This document shows positions 57,855 to 64,000 of a stretch of 64,000 nt of DNA, one piece after another (position 1 is the stretch's first letter; the number at the start of each line of letters is the position of its first letter). The notes under the pieces are model-generated. The model was not told the DNA's origin and ran no database searches. It was given only the letters and a program-made list of their open reading frames with translations. The position numbers and the translations under genes were made by a program. Origin of the DNA: Mesostigma viride. Lineage: Eukaryota; Streptophyta; Mesostigmatophyceae; Mesostigmatales; Mesostigmataceae. The stretch is taken from positions 558,001 to 622,000 of the forward strand of contig RPFO01000702.1 of the NCBI GenBank assembly GCA_009746045.1. The letters run 5' to 3'.

Positions 57855-59357
57855 TTAAGTTATTATATCACTATATTGAAATATAAGAGTTATGGTAGTC
57901 CCTTTACCGACAATACTTTTTATATCAAATGTGCCGTTCATTAATTCAACTAGTTTCTTAGTTAAAGGTAGGCCAAGGCCCGTACCTTCATATTTTCTGC
58001 TAAGTTTATTATCTAGTTGGCCAAAAGAGGAAAGAGCTTTTGGGATATCCTGATCGCTCATACCGATACCGGTATCTGTTACAGAGATGTAAACTAATTT
58101 TTTTAAAACATCTTTTTTTACCGATAAAGTTACTGAACCTTCTGAAGGGGTAAATTTAACTGAGTTTGATAAAAGATTCAATAAAGCTTGTTTTAGCCTT
58201 TTTGGATCGGCCTTCATTACTATGTGTTCTTGAGGTAAATCTTCAATTAATTTGACATTGGCTTCATCAGCTCTTGGTTTTACAAACCTCAGGCTTGATA
58301 AAGCCAATTTGTTTAGATCAAGATCAATTAACTCTACTTTTAGTTTATCCACTGAAGCTTTTGAAAAATCTAAAATATCATTTATTACACTTAATAGATG
58401 CTTTCCAGAATTATTTATATCATTTATATAATCTTTATATTGGGTGTTTTCTAATTTTCCGTAAGTCTCAGATAAAATCATTTCTGAAAACCCGATAATT
58501 GCGTTGAGTGGAGTACGTAATTCATGGCTTACATTTGCTAGGAATTGAGTTTTAGCAGAGCTTTCAGTTTCTGCTTTAACTTTTGCTTCCTCTAATTCTC
58601 TGTTAGTTTCAAATTGTTTATTAATAATTTTTTGAGCATAGTTTGTGTTATACATAACAATAATAAAAAATACTAAAAATATAACAATAAAACTTATAAA
58701 TATTCTTTTCTCAAGATAAGCAATATTGTTCCACTGATCTGTTATATCAGTTGTAATTTCAACAATACCATCTACGTTAAATTCTCCATTTTCAGAATCA
58801 ATAATAGGGATATAAGTAATTATATAAGATATTTCATTTTCTAAACCGTCTTGATCAGTAACCATAGCTCTCGAAACTAGCATATTTCTAGTTTTACCTC
58901 TCATAGCTTCCATTAATGGATTTTTAGCAAAATATGAATTTAAAAAGTATTTGTCTAAAATTAGAATAAATTTACTATATAAATAAGTGCTATCATTTAA
59001 TTTAACATTTAAAAAGTCGTTAGACTGGCTTTCAATAAATTTTCTACCATTCTTATCGTATAAAGATATATTAGCCTTTAATTCATGGAAAAATTGGGAA
59101 GATTTTTTAGCAAATTGGATAAAATCTTGATCGGTCATTAACGATTCAAAATTTCGGTTTTTTAGTTTAAGTACGGCGCTTTTATTATTAGCCCATATTT
59201 TATGTTTATATATTTCAGCAATCCTAGCATTTTGGTCGGAAATTTGCTTAATTACAACCTCTTCTATCATGAAGTATCTATATAGCACTATGTTTGCTAT
59301 TATGTTTAAAAATAACCCAATAAATGATAATCTAATTATATGTTTATTCTGAATCAT
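57855..59357 (-). CDS. PleC-like sensor histidine kinase
   Basis: 500 residues. Membrane helices near 8-30 and 218-238 enclose a sensor domain of about 185 residues. The phosphoacceptor motif FLANVSHELRTPLNAIIGFS is near residue 275. The ATP domain has NLLSNSVKFTPSEGSV, DTGIGMSDQDIP and GTGLGLPLTKKLVELMNG. SETYGKLEN after the H-box is characteristic of the PleC/PdhS group that acts on DivK. No response regulator adjoins it. Confidence 0.9.
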   Translation of the reverse strand: MIQNKHIIRLSFIGLFLNIIANIVLYRYFMIEEVVIKQISDQNARIAEIYKHKIWANNKSAVLKLKNRNFESLMTDQDFIQFAKKSSQFFHELKANISLYDKNGRKFIESQSNDFLNVKLNDSTYLYSKFILILDKYFLNSYFAKNPLMEAMRGKTRNMLVSRAMVTDQDGLENEISYIITYIPIIDSENGEFNVDGIVEITTDITDQWNNIAYLEKRIFISFIVIFLVFFIIVMYNTNYAQKIINKQFETNRELEEAKVKAETESSAKTQFLANVSHELRTPLNAIIGFSEMILSETYGKLENTQYKDYINDINNSGKHLLSVINDILDFSKASVDKLKVELIDLDLNKLALSSLRFVKPRADEANVKLIEDLPQEHIVMKADPKRLKQALLNLLSNSVKFTPSEGSVTLSVKKDVLKKLVYISVTDTGIGMSDQDIPKALSSFGQLDNKLSRKYEGTGLGLPLTKKLVELMNGTFDIKSIVGKGTTITLIFQYSDIIT

Positions 59358-59628
59358 TTAACGTTCAAACTATGGTATATTGTTGGTTGAGGTTATTCCT
59401 AGCATCTTAAGAATAACAGAGTGTTACTAATAGCTCTAGACTTAAAAAACAATACCAAAAAAATTTCTCTAGAAATGCACAAACAGTTGCAAACTAGTTG
59501 TTTAGCCAAAAAAATAATTTTTTAAATTGACTGTTATGCTGTATTAGCATATACCAAGTTAGTACTTTGTAGCCAGTTATGGCTTATTAGGTGTTGTTGA
59601 GAATTTTTAAAAGACTATTTAGTTAAGT

Positions 59629-60873
59629 ATGAGCGTATTAAAAATTTTTACAGATTATCGGCATTTGCAAATTTTTATTTTAGCAATTTTTAGCGCAATG
59701 CCTCTTGGTATATTATATAGGGTTATTTCAGCGTGGTTAACGGAAGAACAAATTGCTCTCGCAGTAATAACTACCTTTTCAATATCTAAAATATTTTATT
59801 CATTAAAATTCTTGTGGGCTCCTATTATTGACCAGATAAAGATACCGGTATTAGGGAAAATTGGTCATCGAAAAAGCTGGATGATTTTATGCGCAGGTGC
59901 TCTAGCTTTTATTTTATTTTCTATGAGTAAAGTAGATCCAAAGAATTCCCTCGCCGAATTATACGTTTTGGTTATTGCCCTTGGTTTGCTGTCAGCTACG
60001 TTTGACATTATTTTTGATGCTTTTAGGATAGATATTTTAGAAAAGGAAATGCAAGCTATAGGTGCTGCAAATACTATATTTGGCTATAGAATAGGATTAA
60101 TAATAATATCCTCCGGTGCATTTTATTTCTCTGAGTTATATGGATGGGCAAAAGTATTTTCTATTATAGCCCTGTCATATTTTGCTGTAATCTTTTACAT
60201 TTTATCGCTGAATGAACCTGTCATAATCCGTGATAAATTTAATGCTTTCTCCCTACATTCTTGGAAAGTGATGACGCTTGACCCATTTATTGATTTTTTT
60301 AAAAGGGAGGGGGCAATTGCAATATTACTGGCTATCATTTTCTTTAAGCTGGGCGATGCAATGCTAGGGGTAGTAGCTATGCCCTTTTACCTTGAATTAG
60401 GTTTTACAAAAAGTGAAATTGGTTTTGTATCAGGGACATTTGGGGTGTTTGCAACTATTGTCGGAACTTACCTTGGCGGTTACATAATGTACTGTGTAGG
60501 CAGTTTTAAGGGAATGATAATAACCGCCGTTGCTCAAAGTATTACTAATGCTTCTTTCATTTGGTTAAACCATATGGGTCATGATATTAATGCTTTTATG
60601 GTTGCAATTGCTATTGAAAATGTTGCCGGAGGTATGGGAATGGGAGCTTTAGTCGGATACTTAAGTGTGCTATGTAATAAAAAATTCTCTGCCACGCAAT
60701 ATGCTTTATTTAGCAGTGCTTCTGGCTTATTCAGCCATACCATAGTTATTTATGGGGGGAGCATAGTTGAGCAAGTAGGATGGGATTTATATTTCTTCGG
60801 GACAATTATCTTGGCTATCCCTGGCATTTTAATTCTCACATACTTAAAAAATAAATATGAGAACAATAAATAA
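59629..60873 (+). CDS. MFS transporter, AmpG-like
   Basis: 414 residues, about 12 membrane helices. YRVISAWLTEEQIALAVITT, LKFLWAPIIDQIKIP and GHRKSWMILCAG match the AmpG muropeptide permease group, of which rickettsiae carry several copies. The helix LATFDIIFDAFRID follows. Function in peptidoglycan recycling is inferred from family, and fits the D,D-carboxypeptidase gene 88 bases downstream. Confidence 0.87.
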   Translation: MSVLKIFTDYRHLQIFILAIFSAMPLGILYRVISAWLTEEQIALAVITTFSISKIFYSLKFLWAPIIDQIKIPVLGKIGHRKSWMILCAGALAFILFSMSKVDPKNSLAELYVLVIALGLLSATFDIIFDAFRIDILEKEMQAIGAANTIFGYRIGLIIISSGAFYFSELYGWAKVFSIIALSYFAVIFYILSLNEPVIIRDKFNAFSLHSWKVMTLDPFIDFFKREGAIAILLAIIFFKLGDAMLGVVAMPFYLELGFTKSEIGFVSGTFGVFATIVGTYLGGYIMYCVGSFKGMIITAVAQSITNASFIWLNHMGHDINAFMVAIAIENVAGGMGMGALVGYLSVLCNKKFSATQYALFSSASGLFSHTIVIYGGSIVEQVGWDLYFFGTIILAIPGILILTYLKNKYENNK

Positions 60874-60961
60874 TTTATTTTTCTGTAAATAACAATGTGT
60901 TAGGATAATCTTTGCAAAGATTGATCTTAAACTTTAAAAATATTGGAGAGTTACAATCTTT

Positions 60962-61867
60962 ATGCTGTTAAAATTTAAGTATTTTATAGCTATACCAGCC
61001 TTTCTAGTTATTTTTAGCCTGCAATTGAATCTCTCAGAAGCAGCAAGAAAAAAATCACAAACAAGAGCTAGTGGTCCAGTTCAGACAAGCCTAATAGTCG
61101 ATGGAAAAACAGGAATGATATTGCATTCCCATAATAAAAATGTAAAGGTTTATCCCGCTTCTCTTACTAAAGTTATGACTTTGTATATGTTATTTGAAGC
61201 ATTAGAAGCCGGTAAGTTTTCCTTGAATGATAAATTATATGTATCCCAGAACGCTATAAAAGCTCATCCATCAAAGTTACATTTAAAAGCTGGTGAGCAA
61301 ATCAGCGTTAGAGAAGCGATTCTCGCATTAATTGTTAAATCTGCAAATGATGCAGCTATAGTTGTGGCTGAAAATGTTGCCGGTTCAGAACAAAAGTTTG
61401 CTAAATTAATGAATATACGTGCTAAACAATTAGGAATGAAAAACAGCTTTTTTACTAATGCTTCGGGATGGCATCACCCAGATCAAAAAACTACTCCGAT
61501 TGATTTAGCCAAGCTATCTATCGCTATAAAAAGGGATTTTCCTAAATATTACGGTTTTTTTGCAAGAACAAGTTTTAAGTTTAAGGGTAAACAAATAAAT
61601 GGACATAATAGGCTTACAGCTAACTATCCTGGTGCGGAGGGACTTAAAACCGGCTTTACTAATCCTGCTGGGTGTAATTTAATTACGGTGGCTACAAGAA
61701 ACGGTAAAACCCTTGTAGGAGTTGTCACCGGGAGTAGCAAAGCTATTCATCGGGACAGAAAAATGGCGAGCTTACTTGATAAGCATTTTGGCATAAAAAA
61801 CGACACTTTAAAAACTAAGAAAACAGCAAAAAGCAAAATAAAATTAGCGAGTTCCAAAGAAAGATAA
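60962..61867 (+). CDS. dacF: D-alanyl-D-alanine carboxypeptidase (serine type)
   Basis: Trims the terminal D-Ala of peptidoglycan pentapeptides. A signal peptide occupies about residues 1-27 (ending SEA). Active-site motifs are SLTK near residue 67 (YPASLTKVMTLYMLF), SAN in KSANDAAIVVAEN, and KTG in EGLKTGFTNPAGCN. 301 residues; it lacks the C-terminal beta-rich PBP5 domain and its membrane anchor, so it is the short DacF-like form. Confidence 0.93.
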   Translation: MLLKFKYFIAIPAFLVIFSLQLNLSEAARKKSQTRASGPVQTSLIVDGKTGMILHSHNKNVKVYPASLTKVMTLYMLFEALEAGKFSLNDKLYVSQNAIKAHPSKLHLKAGEQISVREAILALIVKSANDAAIVVAENVAGSEQKFAKLMNIRAKQLGMKNSFFTNASGWHHPDQKTTPIDLAKLSIAIKRDFPKYYGFFARTSFKFKGKQINGHNRLTANYPGAEGLKTGFTNPAGCNLITVATRNGKTLVGVVTGSSKAIHRDRKMASLLDKHFGIKNDTLKTKKTAKSKIKLASSKER

Positions 61868-61922
61868 GGATAGTTGAACTCTTTTTTTGTTGTCACAAAA
61901 ATTTTATATAAAAATGGAAAAA

Positions 61923-62063
61923 GCAAGACACGGTGCTGCTTTAAGCAAAAGTAAAAAAGAAGATAAAATTTTAAGACTCTCTTCAGCTCTAAAAAATAAC
62001 TTATTAAGAAGAAAATCAAAAAGCAAATCCAGGAAACAAGAGACTCAAAAAGAAATAACATAA
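61923..62063 (+). pseudogene. Small basic ORF with broken start
   Basis: A 46-codon frame ending at TAA 62061-62063 reads ARHGAALSKSKKEDKILRLS then SALKNNLLRRKSKSKSRKQ. The ALxxNLxRRK-type core resembles small basic proteins found in many alphaproteobacteria. No start codon is in frame; ATG 61913 is out of frame by one base because of a run of six A (61917-61922). Either a frameshift, slippage, or a sequencing error. The rest of the 61868-62368 gap holds only the hairpin listed next. Confidence 0.4.
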
Positions 62064-62327
62064 CCTTCCTGGCTTATTGGGATTTTGTTACAAAAATTAT
62101 ATAACCGTATGGGAAGTAGGAAGTATCTAATCTACTTAACGCCAGTTTAGGATAAAAAAGGATGAGAATTGCTCAAATTACGAGGTGTTAAGGTGGATTT
62201 TTTAACAGCATAACCAGTAATACAAGCGGGCATGCCTAAGAAAATTAACAAGCAACCTATGCTTTGAATGTTCTAAGCTTATATGGTTTTTAGTAAATTA
62301 AATATCGAGTCAATTAGTGAGATTTTT

Positions 62328-62358
62328 ATGTAGTTAAGTGGGATAAGGTTAACTACAT
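62328..62358. repeat. Perfect 10-base hairpin downstream of rluB
   Basis: ATGTAGTTAA (62328-62337) and TTAACTACAT (62349-62358) pair fully, loop 11 bases. Located 10 bases after the rluB stop on its strand. No T-run follows on the rluB strand, so it may protect the RNA end or act as a weak terminator. Confidence 0.5.
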
Positions 62359-62368
62359 AAACAAAATT

Positions 62369-63073
62369 TTATACCCTAACTTCTTTAAACTCTCCAGGTT
62401 TTAAGTTTCCGAGGTCGTATTTACCGTATTTAACCCTAATCAAGCGATTTACTTTCAGAGAAAAATATGCAAAAATCTTTCTAATTTCCCGATTTTTTCC
62501 TTCAGTTAATATTACCTCAAACCATGAATTTGTTACACCTTCTGAAATTAATCTAATCGATTTGGGTGTATAAGTTATATTATCAATTGTCAGTGGGCGA
62601 GACTTATTATGTATAATATAGGTAATTAAACTTGAAACTTTACCATGTGCGCGTACTTTGTAAACCCTTGCAAAATTGTTTTTCGGTGATTCAAGTTCTT
62701 GGGCTAAAGTGCCACTATTTGTAAGCAATAACAGGCCTTCGCTGTTTAAATCCAATCTGCCTACGGAAATTACTCGAGGTAAGTAAGGCTTTAAAGCTTC
62801 GAAAACTGTGGGTCTGTTTTGAGGATCGTGGTGAGTGGTAATCAAGCCTACTGGTTTATAATACAACCAAAGCCTTGTTTGCTCTATTAGGCTTATTATT
62901 TTTCCATCTATCTCTACGACATTTTCTGGAGTAACGGTGATTACTGGAGTGTTTATGGTTTGTCCATCTATTCTGACTCGTCCCTGGAGAATCATTTTTT
63001 CAGCCTGCCGTCTTGAACAAACTCCTGCCGCAGCAATAAATTTTGCTATTCGGCCGGAGACAAATTTGCTCAT
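62369..63073 (-). CDS. rluB: Pseudouridine synthase (RluB/RsuA family)
   Basis: 234 residues. N-terminal S4 domain GRIAKFIAAAGVCSRRQAEK, then WLYYKPVGLITTHHDPQNRP. The catalytic aspartate is in ISVGRLDLNSEGLLLLTN; the end TEGKNREIRKIFAYFSLKV is typical. Family members modify 23S U2605 (RluB), 23S U2604 (RluF) or 16S U516 (RsuA); RluB is most likely by similarity to alphaproteobacterial members. It starts 3 bases after the leuS stop. Confidence 0.88.
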   Translation of the reverse strand: MSKFVSGRIAKFIAAAGVCSRRQAEKMILQGRVRIDGQTINTPVITVTPENVVEIDGKIISLIEQTRLWLYYKPVGLITTHHDPQNRPTVFEALKPYLPRVISVGRLDLNSEGLLLLTNSGTLAQELESPKNNFARVYKVRAHGKVSSLITYIIHNKSRPLTIDNITYTPKSIRLISEGVTNSWFEVILTEGKNREIRKIFAYFSLKVNRLIRVKYGKYDLGNLKPGEFKEVRV

Positions 63074-63076
63074 AAA

Positions 63077-64000
63077 TTACACTACAATGTTAACTATTTT
63101 TTGTGGAACAATAATAAATTTTTTGATTTCTGCATCATTGATATATTTTTGAATAGCTGGTAGATTGATAACAATCTTTTTAATTTCTTCTTGGCTTGCG
63201 TTAACAGAAAAATCATAAGTTGCTCTAAGTTTGCCGTTAATCTGTATAGCCATTGTGTAAGTGCTAACTTGCAACTTTGATTCGTCAAAGCTAGGCCAGC
63301 TAGTTTTATATAAAGGAACATCGTTACCGATTTTTTGCCAAAGTTCCTCAGTAATGTGGGGAATAAAAGGGTTCAGTAATTGAATAACAGTTTTAATACC
63401 GAAATAACTATTAGTTAGGTCGCCTGATTCCTTAGAAACTTCATCTGAAACATAATTAAATAATTCACGGATTCTGGCAATTGCTTTGTTTAAACGATAG
63501 GCTAGAATATCTTCGGTAACGTTTTTTATAGTAGCATGAACCTGACTGTTAAGCTCGTTGTTATTTTTACTATTTGATTCACCTTTTTTTAATAAATTAA
63601 ATATTCTGTCATTTTGGGCAGTTAGTTTAGCAATAAATTTTTTACATCCGTCAATTCCAGCATTAGACCATTCTAAATCTCTTTCAGCTGGGCTATCAGA
63701 AAGAACAAACATTCTAATAGCATCTGCTCCATGAGTTTCAAGCATGAGATCAAGGTCAATAACATTATTTTTAGATTTGCTCATTTTCTCGAGCTTACCC
63801 TCATAAACTTCTTCTCCTGTTATTTTATGAAAAAATTTACCATTTTTTGTTTCAACTTCGCTTGGATATAACCATTTTCCGGATTTATCCTTATAAGTGA
63901 TATGTAAAACCATACCTTGTGTTAAAAGGTTTTTAAACGGTTCACGTATATTTAAATATCCGATATCAGCCATCGCTTTAGTAAAAAACCTAGCATACAG
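63077..64000 (-). CDS. leuS: Leucyl-tRNA synthetase, C-terminal part (runs off right edge)
   Basis: The frame is open to the last base (64000), reading LYARFFTKAMADIGYLNIRE and continuing LTQGMVLHITYKD. The KMSKS loop is in LEKMSKSKNNVIDLDL. The anticodon-binding domain has MFVLSDSPAERDLEWSNAG, and PFIPHITEELWQKIG. The end IKKFIIVPQKIVNIVV is the usual LeuRS terminus. About 307 codons are present; the catalytic N-terminal part and editing domain lie outside. Cotranscribed with rluB. Confidence 0.96.
   Translation of the reverse strand: MYARFFTKAMADIGYLNIREPFKNLLTQGMVLHITYKDKSGKWLYPSEVETKNGKFFHKITGEEVYEGKLEKMSKSKNNVIDLDLMLETHGADAIRMFVLSDSPAERDLEWSNAGIDGCKKFIAKLTAQNDRIFNLLKKGESNSKNNNELNSQVHATIKNVTEDILAYRLNKAIARIRELFNYVSDEVSKESGDLTNSYFGIKTVIQLLNPFIPHITEELWQKIGNDVPLYKTSWPSFDESKLQVSTYTMAIQINGKLRATYDFSVNASQEEIKKIVINLPAIQKYINDAEIKKFIIVPQKIVNIVV

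Noticed and set aside
59470-59520. Third copy of the glnA-flanking repeat (GTTGCAAACTAGTTG)
   Set aside because: Only about a dozen bases agree, which is expected by chance in A+T-rich DNA.
61747-62061. Minus-strand hydrophobic 104-codon frame after dacF
   Set aside because: Overlaps the dacF end and the basic small ORF; lysine codons read backwards give Phe/Leu, which mimics a membrane protein.

Overview
The window reads as chromosomal DNA of an obligately host-associated alphaproteobacterium of the family Rickettsiaceae (Rickettsia or a close relative such as the 'Candidatus Megaira' group). The signs are strong A+T bias, short operons interrupted by singletons, several decaying genes, a 17 kDa genus-common surface antigen lipoprotein, a NDUFS4-like complex I protein, a DUF1013/TrcR regulator, a PleC-like histidine kinase, an AmpG-like transporter and a phasin-like protein. 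Species cannot be fixed from sequence alone. No plasmid, prophage, rRNA operon, CRISPR array or intact insertion sequence is visible.

Layout. 1-2.5 kb: end of an unknown gene, a frameshifted GNAT-GrpB-GNAT gene, miaA running into an antisense tRNA-Lys. 2.7-9.1 kb: kdsB, a 1131-residue repeat/pentapeptide protein of unknown function, a carboxymuconolactone-decarboxylase remnant, a phasin-like gene, queF and tRNA-Arg. 9.3-14.3 kb: hscB-hscA facing polA. 14.3-22.1 kb: a palindromic element, rho, mdh, an SbtA-like permease, queA, initiator tRNA, rsmD-radA. 22.1-24 kb: a type II (eukaryote-like) glutamine synthetase flanked by inverted copies of a degenerate IS-like repeat, then tRNA-Ser. 24.1-28 kb: ftsA overlapping a secreted barrel-like protein and a GT2 glycosyltransferase. 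28.2-34.4 kb: gyrA, an MNT-HEPN protein, photolyase, fmt. 34.4-37.5 kb: a decayed gene, then rpmF-fabH-ihfA-merR (plsX missing from its usual slot), and bamE. 37.7-41.4 kb: gatC-gatA-gatB and a MazG/HisE-like hydrolase. 41.5-46 kb: xseB-glutamine-hydrolase-hemB-sco on the minus strand, the NDUFS4-like gene, a CDF exporter and tadA. 46-54.5 kb: 17 kDa antigen, znuC-znuB, a HAD protein, a sodium:solute symporter, tRNA-Val, a GNAT, a methyltransferase, a triple-repeat protein and trcR. 54.6-64 kb: dapF-mtaB-gpsA, PleC-like kinase, AmpG-like permease, D,D-carboxypeptidase, and leuS-rluB running off the right edge.

Functional themes. Translation and tRNA modification dominate: miaA, queF, queA, tadA, mtaB, rsmD, rluB, fmt, gatCAB, leuS and five tRNAs. 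Envelope genes are next: kdsB, dapF, dacF, AmpG-like, bamE, fabH, 17 kDa antigen and a GT2 enzyme. Replication, repair and transcription are covered by polA, gyrA, radA, xseB, phrB and rho. The least explained parts are the two large repeat proteins (3756-7151 and 52665-53879), the barrel/GT2 pair behind ftsA, and the glutamine synthetase island. These, with the gene remnants, are the accessory part of an otherwise conserved chromosome.
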